Of a stretch of DNA of 64,000 nucleotides, positions 8,450-16,670 are shown piece by piece (the stretch's first letter is position 1; every line of letters starts with the position of its first letter). The translations under genes were made by a program, and so were the position numbers. The notes under the pieces are model-generated. The model was not told the origin of the DNA, made no database searches, and saw only the letters and a list, made by a program, of their open reading frames with translations. This stretch comes from Comamonas testosteroni (GTDB lineage: Bacteria > Pseudomonadota > Gammaproteobacteria > Burkholderiales > Burkholderiaceae_C). The DNA is taken from the NCBI RefSeq assembly GCF_030505195.1, contig NZ_CP129672.1:4436501-4500500 (forward strand), read 5' to 3'.

Positions 8450-8914
8450 TCAGGTCTGGCTTTGCAGATAGTTCTGCAGTCCGACCTTGTCGATCAGCCC
8501 CAGCTGCTTTTCCAGCCAGTAGGCGTGATCTTCCTCGGTATCGTGCAACTGGGCCAGCAGGATGTCGCGGCTCACATAGTCGCGGTGCTGCTCGCACAGG
8601 GCCACGCCTTGCTGCAAAGCGGCACGGACTTCGTATTCGGTGTCCAGGTCCTTGCGCAGCATCTCGGGCACGGTCTCGCCGGGCGTGAACTCCTTGGGGC
8701 GCATGTCGGGGCGGCCGCCCAGCATCAGGATGCGGCGCAGCAGTGCGTCGGCGTGCTGGGTTTCTTCCTGCATCTCGTGGTCCAGGCGCGTGAAGAGCTT
8801 GCTGAACCCCTGGTCTTCATAGATGCGCGAGTGGGCGAAATACTGGTCGCGCGCCGCGAGTTCGCCGCGAAGCAGGTCCTTGAGGTAGTCGACGACTTCG
8901 GGATGGCCTTGCAT
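8450..8914 (-). CDS. bfr: Bacterioferritin, variant lacking the heme-ligand methionine
   Basis: This 154-residue protein is a ferritin-like four-helix-bundle subunit that oxidises Fe(II) and stores iron in a 24-mer shell. Ferroxidase ligands are present at the expected places: E18, E51, H54, E93 (the E94 equivalent), E127 and H130. The C-terminal KVGLQNYLQ helix is characteristic of Bfr. The heme-ligand methionine that follows E51 in E. coli Bfr (M52) is a threonine here, so homomeric heme binding is unlikely. I chose the ATG at 8914 because the family starts [11 protein letters not shown]; longer upstream reading is non-homologous. The gene stands alone with its own terminator. Confidence 0.92.
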   Translation of the reverse strand: MQGHPEVVDYLKDLLRGELAARDQYFAHSRIYEDQGFSKLFTRLDHEMQEETQHADALLRRILMLGGRPDMRPKEFTPGETVPEMLRKDLDTEYEVRAALQQGVALCEQHRDYVSRDILLAQLHDTEEDHAYWLEKQLGLIDKVGLQNYLQSQT

Positions 8915-9332
8915 AGTTGTTGTTCTCGGTGAGTTTTCGAAGCCTGAAGTATCCCGCGACCGGCTTCGGGAATCAAAGGCCGCTATCAATTCCCGCGCAC
9001 ACGTGCTCTGGATGCGGGCTGTAAGCAGATGCATTCGCATTGCTCAGAGCGTATCGAGGCTGATCGGGGTCGTCCGATTCCTCGAAAGGGATGGATGCAA
9101 GGGGTGGATGGCACCAAGCACTTTGGGTCGGCATGGACCGCTCAGCGATAAAGCAGGGGCCGCACTGGGTGCAGTTAGCAAGTCCTTGGCAGATGTCCCC
9201 TGCCCACAGTGGGCAGGGATGCTCCCTCCAGCTCTTCAGGGCTGCACTGCTTGCAACTGGCTGCGATGATGCCTCGAAAAATCGAGTGCCCCGCTCGCCT
9301 TTCTCAATCTCCGGGGGCTCGGATCGTACAGG
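8915..9332. other. Intergenic region upstream of bacterioferritin and downstream of puuE
   Basis: This 418-base stretch has no supported gene. It contains the bfr promoter region and one perfect 9-bp hairpin, CCCTGCCCA-CAG-TGGGCAGGG (9198-9218), without a T-run on either strand. Short open frames here lack ribosome-binding sites. Confidence 0.6.
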
Positions 9333-10301
9333 TCAGGCCGAGACGGCTTCCTTGAAAGGAAAACGCTCGGCCCAGTGACGAGCCAAATCAATACGGCGGC
9401 ACACCCACACGTTGTCGTGCTTCTGGATGTGGTCGAGAAAGCGCTGCAGCGCTGTAATCCGGCCGGGGCGGCCCAGCAGTCGGCAGTGCATGCCGATGCT
9501 CATCATCTTGGGGGCGTTGTCGCCGCTGGCATTGCCTTCGGCATACAGGACATCGAAGGTGTCCTTCATGTACTGGAAGAACGGATCGGCATGCGAGTAA
9601 CCCTGGGGCAGGGCAAAGCGCATGTCGTTCACGTCCAGCGTATAGGGAACGATGAGCTGCTGGTGCGTTGTTCCGTCGCTCTTGGCAACCTTCATCCAGA
9701 AGGGCAGGTCGTCGCCGTAGTAGTCGCTGTCGTAGCTGAAGCGGCCGGCATCGGCCACCAGGCGGTGGCTGTTGGGGCTGTCGCGGCCGGTGTACCAGCC
9801 CAGGCCGTGGTCGCCGCCCGTGCCGTACAGCTGTTCAAAGATGTCCACGCATTGCTGCATGTGGGCGCGCTCGATCTCCTCGGGCACGTTCTGGTAGTGA
9901 ATCCACTTCAGACCGTGGCAGGCCACTTCGTGACCGAGCTCGTCAAAGGCCTGGGCCAGCTCGCGATGCTTTTGCAGCGCCGTGGCCACGCCGAACACGG
10001 TCAGCGGCAGAGCGCGTTTCTCGAACTCCTTGAGAATGCGCCACACGCCGGCGCGCGAGCCGTATTCATAGATGCCGTCCATGCTCATGTGACGGTCCGG
10101 GTAGCTGGCGGGATTGAACATCTCCGACAGGAATTGCTCGCTGCCCGGGTCGCCATGCAGGATATGGTTCTCACCGCCTTCTTCGTAGTTCAGCACGAAC
10201 TGAACGGCCACGCGGGCTTTGCCGGGCCATTCGGGATGGGGCGTGTTGCGGCCGTAGCCAATCAGGTCGCGCGGATAGGAGGCGGTGGAATCGTAAGTCA
10301 T
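9333..10301 (-). CDS. puuE: PuuE-type allantoinase (polysaccharide-deacetylase family)
   Basis: The protein (322 residues) matches PuuE, the metal-independent allantoinase with a carbohydrate esterase 4-like fold that hydrolyses allantoin to allantoate in purine breakdown. Family marks include the N-terminal YPRDLIGYGRNTPHPEWPG block, VQFVLNYEEGGEN near residue 36, the HMSMDGIYEYGSR block, EVACHGLKW near residue 125 and GWYTGRDSPNSHRL. Its ATG overlaps the stop of the upstream GntR regulator as ATGA (10298-10301), so the two are co-transcribed and translationally coupled. Across the divergent region lie an NCS1 permease and a racemase, which supports a purine-nitrogen role. Confidence 0.92.
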   Translation of the reverse strand: MTYDSTASYPRDLIGYGRNTPHPEWPGKARVAVQFVLNYEEGGENHILHGDPGSEQFLSEMFNPASYPDRHMSMDGIYEYGSRAGVWRILKEFEKRALPLTVFGVATALQKHRELAQAFDELGHEVACHGLKWIHYQNVPEEIERAHMQQCVDIFEQLYGTGGDHGLGWYTGRDSPNSHRLVADAGRFSYDSDYYGDDLPFWMKVAKSDGTTHQQLIVPYTLDVNDMRFALPQGYSHADPFFQYMKDTFDVLYAEGNASGDNAPKMMSIGMHCRLLGRPGRITALQRFLDHIQKHDNVWVCRRIDLARHWAERFPFKEAVSA

Positions 10302-10975
10302 AGGGATACGGATGAAAGTGCCATCGACAGATCGTGCGTTGGCAAAGTACGGTTAAAGGACAGACCTTCTTCCAGATGATCGAGGTGCAGTTGCATCAGC
10401 TGCACCGCATGTTCGGCATCGCCCGCAGCCAGTGCGGTCACGATGTCGGCGTGTTCTTCGTGCGAATGCTCGGCCGCCGATGCAGACTGGTACATCAGCG
10501 TGATCAATGCGCAGCGGGAAATCAGCTCGCCCAGCAGCTGCGCCAGCACCTCGTTGCCCATGAGCTCGGCCATGCGCACGTGGAAGTTGCACAGCAGCTC
10601 GGTGCGCTGGCCCACGTCATTGACTTCCATGACCTTCTGCTCGGCAGCCACATGCGCTTTGAGCGCCAACAAGCGGGAGGGTGTCTGCTGGGCGGCAAAA
10701 TTGCGCACCATTCCAGCTTCGAGCATGCGACGCACAGCCAGGACCTGGCGCGCTTCTTCAACCGAGGGCGTAGCCACAAAGGCACCGCGCGTGGGCTCGA
10801 GCTTGATCAGCCGGTTCTGGGATGCCTGAAACAAAGCCTGGCGAACCAGAGTGCGGGAAACACCAAAATGATTGGCCAGCTTCTGTTCCGGCAACTTGGT
10901 GCCGGGCATCAGTCGATGTTCAACAATTGCTTTGGTCAGACTCTCTGCAATGGACCAAGTGAGTGAGGTTTCCAT
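10298..10975 (-). CDS. GntR-family (FadR/VanR type) regulator of the allantoin block
   Basis: The product (225 residues) has an N-terminal winged helix-turn-helix (about 10-75; PGTKLPEQKLANHFGVSRT then a recognition helix) and a C-terminal FCD domain (about 85-215) with the metal or ligand histidines expected in FadR-type regulators (NFHVRMAELMGN, HSEEHADIV-like and HLDHLE blocks). I start it at the ATG at 10975: a longer frame from 11014 would put the palindromic operator TTGTATACAA (11005-11014) inside the coding region, whereas the shorter start places that operator just upstream. It is the first gene of a two-gene transcript with puuE and probably represses itself and puuE until a purine intermediate binds. 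Confidence 0.85.
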   Translation of the reverse strand: METSLTWSIAESLTKAIVEHRLMPGTKLPEQKLANHFGVSRTLVRQALFQASQNRLIKLEPTRGAFVATPSVEEARQVLAVRRMLEAGMVRNFAAQQTPSRLLALKAHVAAEQKVMEVNDVGQRTELLCNFHVRMAELMGNEVLAQLLGELISRCALITLMYQSASAAEHSHEEHADIVTALAAGDAEHAVQLMQLHLDHLEEGLSFNRTLPTHDLSMALSSVSL

Positions 10976-11004
10976 TGCTTCATCATAAATCTTGAACTCA
11001 ACGC

Positions 11005-11014
11005 TTGTATACAA
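11005..11014. promoter_or_regulatory. Palindromic operator TTGTATACAA, first copy
   Basis: A perfect 10-bp palindrome of the TTGTATACAA type, widely used by FadR/VanR-type GntR regulators, flanked by CAACG on the left and CGTTG on the right. It lies 30 bases upstream of the GntR-puuE operon start. A near-identical copy lies upstream of the NCS1 permease. Confidence 0.6.
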
Positions 11015-11256
11015 CGTTGATTAAGGAAAAAGTAGGTGTTCTCCCTTAAGGCGTATCGGGCGTTTCTTGAGGCAATCGCAGGAGAAGAAAGATGAATAGC
11101 CCGCCAGGCGTATTTAACTTACGCTCCTCCTTCAGCCAGCGCTGCCACATGCTCTTTGGAGCGCAATATTTATCACCTGCCATTGCGGGCATGGTCGATG
11201 TATTGACTCTTCCGATCCTCAACTGCGTAACAGCTCGGTCGCATAAAATCAATTTA

Positions 11257-11958
11257 ATGAGTACTCCAGTCATCACCAAAACCAAGATCGCCGAGCGTCT
11301 CATAGAGTCGATCCTGACAGCCAAGCTCCGTCCGGGAGAGAAACTTGGTGAACAAGACATTGCGGACTTATTTCAGGTCAGCCGAACCCTGGTCCGCGAG
11401 GCATTGATGCACCTTCAGACCCGGGGTTTTGTGGAGGTCCGCTCCAGGGTTGGCTGGTACGTTGCGGAGCCTTCGTTTGAGGAGGCTCAGGAAACCTATG
11501 CAGCGAGGCGCGTCGTTGAGCCGGGCATGCTGCGTGACGCTGGTCAACCCTTGCAGGCAACACTGAAACGCCTGCGCAAGCACATCGCCGAAGAGCGCAA
11601 AGCCATTGCCGGTGGGGACGCAGAAGCCCGCAGCTGGCTGCTGGCCGACTTTCATATTTGCTTGGCAGAGTGTCTCGGCAATCGGTTCCTGACTTCCATG
11701 ATGGTCGATCTCTCGGCGCGAACAACGCTGATCTCAGATCTGTACCAATCGAAGACTGAGGCCAGAGTCTTCAATGACGATCACGCCGCCATTGTTGAGG
11801 CGCTGGCAGATGGAGACAATTTGCGGGCTGAACAATTAATGATTGCTCACATTGATGCGTTGGCATCGCGCCTTGATGAAAGCCTGATCGGTCGTCGCGG
11901 AGCACGCAACCGACTCCGCTCCATTCTGGCTCCTGAAGATTCGTCTTCAGCCAAATAG
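11257..11958 (+). CDS. Second GntR-family (FCD) regulator, divergent from the first
   Basis: This 233-residue protein has the same layout as its neighbour: winged HTH at about residues 8-72 (LRPGEKLGEQDIADLFQVSR then the recognition helix) and an FCD ligand-binding domain from about 85, with DFHICLAECLGN and DDHAAIVEAL carrying likely metal ligands. The two regulators are clearly paralogous. I chose the ATG at 11257; the upstream frame from 11092 lacks family similarity. It is transcribed divergently from the first GntR gene across about 280 bases and followed by a degraded region. Which of the two regulators reads the TTGTATACAA operators cannot be decided from sequence. Confidence 0.85.
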   Translation: MSTPVITKTKIAERLIESILTAKLRPGEKLGEQDIADLFQVSRTLVREALMHLQTRGFVEVRSRVGWYVAEPSFEEAQETYAARRVVEPGMLRDAGQPLQATLKRLRKHIAEERKAIAGGDAEARSWLLADFHICLAECLGNRFLTSMMVDLSARTTLISDLYQSKTEARVFNDDHAAIVEALADGDNLRAEQLMIAHIDALASRLDESLIGRRGARNRLRSILAPEDSSSAK

Positions 11959-12149
11959 GCGTTTGAAAGTCGACGGGAGTCCTTGGCGGGATCAAGCCTG
12001 GTTGAGCCGCTCGGCAGCGCGGCCGCATCGCTGATCTTGAGCTCCCAACACTTTCTCCGGCGAGCCGATATGGAAGCTTGAAGCGCTGGCCCCTGGCAGG
12101 GAGCGATTGAGCTCGCCATCTGTGCCGGTGATGACTTGAGCGTTCACTG

Positions 12150-12640
12150 ATCGTGCCCGGCAGCCTTCATCAAGGAGCCGCCTCGGTCCATGGTGATCAT
12201 GGCACCGGCGTTACGCCAGTTCCTCGACCAAGACTGGGAATGGCCCGCGTTGCAGATAGACGCCGTCACGGTTTCCATGAGGGCCATGAAACCGCATGGA
12301 TAGCCATCGGCATCCTGGAATGGTCTTCCAGCAAGAATTGCCAATGCCGCCGGTCGCAACAAAGCGCCCGTCTTCGCATTACCCGCCGAATGGACGATCC
12401 ATCTATCTCGACGGCTGCCGCGGTCACAGCCCGGCCCGGCATCGCCACTGATCTCAACGCCATGGGCGCACCAGCGCCGATTGCTCATTGGCGAGCGATA
12501 TTGCTGCGATGGGTGCGGGCTGAATGCCCGCTTTGCAACAGCTGACCGGTGACTACTGGTACTCATTGCGGTGTGTGACCTCGGCAATATTTTCCATGGC
12601 CCGTGATACGCACAGCGAGCTGGCTTTGCTCAGCGCGGAT
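12150..12640 (-). pseudogene. Remnant of an Ldh_2-family (AllD/malate-lactate dehydrogenase type) gene
   Basis: Translating the minus strand gives pieces in different frames that resemble consecutive parts of Ldh_2-family NAD(P)-dependent oxidoreductases. AAISLANEQSALVRPW fits the family block before the conserved GG. After a frame change, GFMALMETVTASICNAGHSQ fits the GFGLALMVEVL-type helix, followed by a stretch ending NAGAMITMD that fits the NVGHFFIAID-type strand. Frameshifts and stops interrupt it, so it cannot make the enzyme. AllD, the ureidoglycolate dehydrogenase of allantoin breakdown, belongs to this family, which fits the setting. The match is by eye only. Confidence 0.4.
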
Positions 12641-12842
12641 CGTGGAGCAGTTCATAGATGGATATCTGCGCAAAACAGCCATGATCAAAGTGTAGGTTCC
12701 TGCACCTCGCCCAGTGCAGAAATGTACGCCAGGGCTTGCTGCGCCTGCTATTGACCGTTTGTCCGCCCGTCTGAGGACTCCATCGAACCGCTATCTCTGG
12801 CCGATAGAACCAGGGTTCCTACTAGCATCTTGAATTCATGTC

Positions 12843-12852
12843 TTGTATACAT
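12843..12852. promoter_or_regulatory. Palindromic operator TTGTATACAT, second copy
   Basis: This differs by one base from the TTGTATACAA palindrome upstream of the GntR-puuE operon and lies 234 bases upstream of the NCS1 permease start. It suggests that the permease-racemase transcript and the puuE transcript share one regulator. Confidence 0.5.
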
Positions 12853-13085
12853 TGCATGCATGTCAGCGATGTGTTCAAAGCATTGCTGATCAAGTTTGCT
12901 GAAGCAGATGGACATGGGGCGGATTCGATTCGCTTCATAGGCATCACAGCTCTTCAGCAGCGAAAACATGGCTGCAGGCCTGCGTCGCCCGTAGCCGCTA
13001 ATAACGGTAGACAAACATGGCCTGCTCAGCCGAAATGAGGCCATGGCAAAGGGGCTCCACGGTGCACCCTGATGGAAGGCGGCAT

Positions 13086-14621
13086 ATGAACAACCTAGTA
13101 CTGGACACCCATGGTGAGTCATTAACCTCGGGGGCCAATACCGCAAGCCCAAAGCGAGATAAGGGCTTGCCGGCCGGAGTTTCTCCGGCGCTGTACAACC
13201 ACGATCTGGCACCAACCTCAAAGGAGGGGCGTACCTGGGGGAGCTACAGCCTGTTCACCCTTTGGGCCAACGATGTACACAGCCTCGGCAACTACGCGTT
13301 TGCCATTGGTCTTTTTACACTTGGGCTGGGAGGGCATCAGATCCTGATGGCGCTTTTGCTGGGGGCGGCATTTCTATTCGTGCTGCTGTCGCTCTCGGGC
13401 TTTATGGGGACCCGTACAGGGATTCCATTTCCGGTGATGAGTCGCATCAGCTTTGGTACACGCGGTGCGCAGATTCCTGCATTGATCCGTGGCGGAGTCG
13501 CCATTGCCTGGTTCGGCATTCAAACCTACCTGGCATCCATAGTCCTCGACGTGATGCTGATCACGCTGTTTCCCGGCTTGCAGTCGCTCAAAGAGCAAGT
13601 CGTACTGGGCCTGCCATTGCTGGGCTGGCTTAGCTTTTCCATCTTGTGGATTGTGCAGGTGCTCATTGCCTGCTGGGGCATGGAGAGCATCCGAAAGTAC
13701 GAGGCCTTTGCCGGACCTGTAATTCTGCTGACATTCATTGCCCTGGCTGGCTGGATCTTCTACAGCGCCAAGTGGACTCTGCACTGGTCCGCCCCTTTTG
13801 AAAGCAGCGGCAAAGCCATGTGGCTGCAGATCCTGGGCGCAGCCTCGCTGTGGGTCGCTATCTACGGTACCTTCGTGCTGAACTTCTGTGATTTCACACG
13901 GGCAGCTACCTCAAGCAGCGCTGTGGTGAAAGGCAATTTTTGGGGTATTCCGATCAATATGCTGATCTTCGGCTTGATCGTCGTCATTCTGACGGGGGGA
14001 CAACTTGCCATTGATGGCACGCTGATTCAAAGCCCGACCGACATCGTCCAGAAAATTCCCAACAAGCCACTGCTGATTCTGGCCAGTCTGTCACTGCTGA
14101 TCCTGACCATTGCCGTGAACCTGATGGCAAATTTCGTGGCTCCGGCCCTGGCGTTGGCCAACCTCATGCCCAGGCATCTGAACTTCCGCCGAGCAGCTCT
14201 TGTCAGTGCAGTTCTCGGTTTCATGATCCTGCCCTGGAATCTCTACAACTCTCCACTGGTCATCGTCTACTTCCTGGGAGGGCTGGGTTCATTTCTGGGG
14301 CCGCTGTTCGGCATCGTGATGGCCGACTACTGGCTGATCCGCAAACAGCGCGTGAACGTGCCGGCGCTCTATACACAGGACCCCGAAGGCCCCTATCACT
14401 ACCGCAATGGCATCAACCCCAAGGCAATTCAGGCCCTGATTCCTTCATCCCTGATCTCGCTGCTCTTTGCCTTCCTGCCGACGCTGCAATCGCTGTCCCA
14501 GTTCTCCTGGTTCATCGCAGCCGGACTTGGTGCCCTGTTCTATTGGATGCTTGCACCGAAGGGGCTCACCTACGAAGACCAGGATGGCGAAGCCATTTCC
14601 GTAGCCTCCGCCAAACACTGA
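13086..14621 (+). CDS. NCS1-family nucleobase:cation symporter (allantoin/uracil permease type)
   Basis: The protein (511 residues) is an inner-membrane transporter with about 12 helices of the NCS1 family, which imports allantoin, hydantoins, uracil or cytosine with protons or sodium. The family opening YNHDLAPTSKEGRTWGSYSL lies near residue 40, followed by FTLWANDVHSLGNYAFAIGL in helix 1 and the FPVMSRISFGTRGAQIPALI block of helix 3. I start at the ATG at 13086, preceded by GGAAGG; the longer frame from 13017 is non-homologous. It is 10-18 bases upstream of the racemase gene and surely in one operon with it. With PuuE nearby the most likely substrate is allantoin; a hydantoin is the alternative. 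Confidence 0.9.
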   Translation: MNNLVLDTHGESLTSGANTASPKRDKGLPAGVSPALYNHDLAPTSKEGRTWGSYSLFTLWANDVHSLGNYAFAIGLFTLGLGGHQILMALLLGAAFLFVLLSLSGFMGTRTGIPFPVMSRISFGTRGAQIPALIRGGVAIAWFGIQTYLASIVLDVMLITLFPGLQSLKEQVVLGLPLLGWLSFSILWIVQVLIACWGMESIRKYEAFAGPVILLTFIALAGWIFYSAKWTLHWSAPFESSGKAMWLQILGAASLWVAIYGTFVLNFCDFTRAATSSSAVVKGNFWGIPINMLIFGLIVVILTGGQLAIDGTLIQSPTDIVQKIPNKPLLILASLSLLILTIAVNLMANFVAPALALANLMPRHLNFRRAALVSAVLGFMILPWNLYNSPLVIVYFLGGLGSFLGPLFGIVMADYWLIRKQRVNVPALYTQDPEGPYHYRNGINPKAIQALIPSSLISLLFAFLPTLQSLSQFSWFIAAGLGALFYWMLAPKGLTYEDQDGEAISVASAKH

Positions 14622-14639
14622 AAAAGAAAGTTGAACATC

Positions 14640-15374
14640 ATGCGCATTCTGATCGTGAACGTGAACACCACTGAGTCGATGACCCATGCCATTGGCATGC
14701 AAGCTCGGAAAGTTGCTGCGCCTGGAACAGAGATAGTCGCGCTGACCCCGCGCTTTGGTGCCGAGTCGGTCGAGGGAAATTTTGAGAGCTACCTGGCCGC
14801 GGTCGGTGTCATGGATGCAGTGATGAGCTATGGACAGCCCTTTGATGCAGTCATTCAAGCCGGCTACGGTGAACATGGCCGCGAGGGCCTGCAGGAGTTG
14901 CTGGACGTTCCCGTGGTGGACATCACCGAGGCGGCGGCCACTGTGGCCATGTTCCTGGGCCACAAATACTCGGTGGTCACGACACTGGATCGCGCCGTGC
15001 CATTGATCGAGGACCGACTCAAGCTCGCCGGTCTTGACGAACGCTGTGCATCGGTTCGCGCCAGCGGCATGGCTGTGCTGGAGTTGGAGACTCAACCCGA
15101 GCGCGCGGTTGAAGCGATTGTTCGTCAAGCGGGCCTTGCCGTCAGTGAAGACCATGCCGAAGTCATCTGCCTCGGCTGTGGAGGCATGGCCGAGCTGGAT
15201 GCCAAGATCCGTGAACTGACCGGCGTACCAGTGGTTGATGGAGTGGCTGCGGCGGTGACCATTGCCGAGTCGCTGGTTCGACTGGGCCTGAGCACCTCCA
15301 AGGTCCGTACCTACGCTCCCCCCCGAGCCAAGCGAGTGACCGGCTTCCCATTCGCTAGCCAGGTCGCAGGATGA
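14640..15374 (+). CDS. Asp/Glu/hydantoin racemase family protein with one catalytic cysteine missing
   Basis: The 244-residue product belongs to the Asp/Glu/hydantoin racemase superfamily, whose two-domain members use two cysteines to invert allantoin, hydantoins or acidic amino acids. The opening RILIVNVNTTESMT is the family phosphate-loop-like start. The second cysteine is present (C180 in LGCGGMAEL). The first, expected in a CFGDPG-like motif near residue 75, is replaced: the sequence there is AGYGEHGREGL with glycine. I chose the ATG at 14640, which has AAAGAAAG at a proper distance; the TTG at 14631 would sit on top of it. In an operon with the permease, an allantoin racemase-like role is plausible, but the missing cysteine makes a different activity possible. 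Confidence 0.75.
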   Translation: MRILIVNVNTTESMTHAIGMQARKVAAPGTEIVALTPRFGAESVEGNFESYLAAVGVMDAVMSYGQPFDAVIQAGYGEHGREGLQELLDVPVVDITEAAATVAMFLGHKYSVVTTLDRAVPLIEDRLKLAGLDERCASVRASGMAVLELETQPERAVEAIVRQAGLAVSEDHAEVICLGCGGMAELDAKIRELTGVPVVDGVAAAVTIAESLVRLGLSTSKVRTYAPPRAKRVTGFPFASQVAG

Positions 15375-15531
15375 GTTGTCCGGCGTTGTGTCAATCGTCC
15401 TGGCCTCTTGTTTCCATTCAGACGAGAGTGCCTTGTGGGCGGTCGTTGCTAGCTCGAAGAATTCGGCAGTGAAGCGTTGACGTAGATCCGGGCAGGCCTG
15501 CCGGTCAGCGATGATCGGCCCTGACTTGGCG

Positions 15532-16419
15532 TCATAGTTCTGTCACCGCCTGCTGCAGGCAGCTCAGCAATGCCTGCACCAGCGGATTGGCCGGCGTAAG
15601 ACGCCACATGGCCAGCATCTCCGAAGATGGGTGTGAGCCTTTGAGCGGACGAAACACCAGGCGCGGCATGCCCACGCGCGTCAGCGCCTGGGGCACCAGG
15701 GCCACGCCCTGACCCAGCGAAACCAGCGAGATCACCGACAGCCAGTGCCGTACCTCGTGGCGTACTTCGGGTGCAAAGCCATGGGCCAGGCACATCTCGT
15801 AGATGCGCTGGTGATAGGTGGGCGAGACCAGGCTGGAGAACAGGATCAGACGCTCGTTTTTGAGTTCGGCCAGATCGATGGCGGCGCTGGCGTGCAGCGG
15901 GTGGCGGTCGGGCAGGCAGACCACGAATGGCTCTTCCATCAGCAGCCGGCTGGCAATGCCTTCGGGCGGCTGTATGGAGTGGACCAGGGCCATGTCCAGC
16001 CGCAGCTGCTGCAGGTCAAGGATTTGCTCCGCGCTGTTGGCCTCAAGCATGTCCACGCGCACCAGGGGGTGGTCGTGCTGGAACCGCTCCAGTGCCTGCG
16101 GCAAGCCGCGGTACAGGCTCGATCCCACGAAACCCAGGCGCAGATGGCCGCGCGTGCCCTGGGCCACGTCGCGCGTTTCCTGTGCGGCCTGCTGGCTCAG
16201 AGCCAATAGCTGGCGCGCCTTGCCCAGCAGATGTTCACCGGCCGCAGTCAGCCGTACGCCCTTGCTGCTGCGCTCGAACAGCTGGGCCTGCAGTTCCTGC
16301 TCCAGCTGCTTGATGGCCACGGACAGCGGGGGCTGGGAGATCGACAGCCGCTGGGCCGCACGGCTGAAATGAAGCTCTTCGGCGAGGGTGACAAAGTAGT
16401 GCAGCAGCCTCAGTTCCAT
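15532..16419 (-). CDS. LysR-family transcriptional regulator (CatR/BenM-like subgroup)
   Basis: This 295-residue LysR regulator has an N-terminal HTH (about 1-60; MELRLLHYFVTLAEELHFSR, then the LSISQPPLSVAIKQLE recognition helix) and a periplasmic-binding-like effector domain. The opening and the AEELHFSRAAQRL helix are typical of the CatR/BenM/CbbR-like branch that senses aromatic or organic acids. The ATG at 16419 is where the family begins; upstream in-frame ATGs lie in the AT-rich promoter region. It is divergent from the acyl-CoA dehydrogenase gene, so it probably activates that catabolic block. Confidence 0.88.
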   Translation of the reverse strand: MELRLLHYFVTLAEELHFSRAAQRLSISQPPLSVAIKQLEQELQAQLFERSSKGVRLTAAGEHLLGKARQLLALSQQAAQETRDVAQGTRGHLRLGFVGSSLYRGLPQALERFQHDHPLVRVDMLEANSAEQILDLQQLRLDMALVHSIQPPEGIASRLLMEEPFVVCLPDRHPLHASAAIDLAELKNERLILFSSLVSPTYHQRIYEMCLAHGFAPEVRHEVRHWLSVISLVSLGQGVALVPQALTRVGMPRLVFRPLKGSHPSSEMLAMWRLTPANPLVQALLSCLQQAVTEL

Positions 16420-16670
16420 GGTGTTTTGATATTTTAAAAGTATTGAGAAAGATTTTAATAATATTTGACGTGAATACATGCGGGTGCTGAAATTCGTGGC
16501 AGTCCTTGCCTCCATTGCCGGTTTTGTGTGCGGTACATATCGCCTGAATTCGTCACGGCCCAAACCAGAGACGGCAAGCAAGGTAAGCCCTGTAGCGAGG
16601 TTGTCGTCCTCTTTCCGATGAGAGGGCGCGCAGCGTTTCAGGGGATATTCGAATTCAGCAGGAGACGTTC
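16420..16670. promoter_or_regulatory. Divergent promoter region of LysR and acyl-CoA dehydrogenase genes
   Basis: This 251-base spacer has an AT-rich part next to the LysR start (TATTTTAAAAGTATTGAG and ATTTTAATAATATTTG), where LysR-type promoters usually lie, and a diverged copy of the Comamonadaceae repeat family at about 16570-16645. No exact T-N11-A operator can be singled out. Confidence 0.45.
16570..16645. repeat. Diverged copy of the GC-rich intergenic repeat family
   Basis: The part GTCGTCCTCTTTCCGATGAG with the following GCGCGCAGCG and TTCAGGGG aligns with the copy between tolR and tolQ (39693-39794), which has GTCGTCCCCCTTCCGATGAG and a CGCGAAGCGACTCAGGGT end. The 5' half is much less conserved. 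Confidence 0.5.

Larger units (their letters stand above)
11959..13085. other. Gene-poor, decayed stretch between GntR and NCS1 permease
   Basis: This 1.1 kb stretch has no intact gene. It contains the minus-strand remains of an Ldh_2-family dehydrogenase (about 12150-12640), the second TTGTATACA operator (12843-12852) and the promoter region of the NCS1 permease. The other short open frames here look like chance. Confidence 0.6.

Noticed and set aside
12524..12754. 76-codon plus-strand frame upstream of the NCS1 permease
   Set aside because: No ribosome-binding site, odd composition, and it is antisense to the Ldh_2-like remnant.
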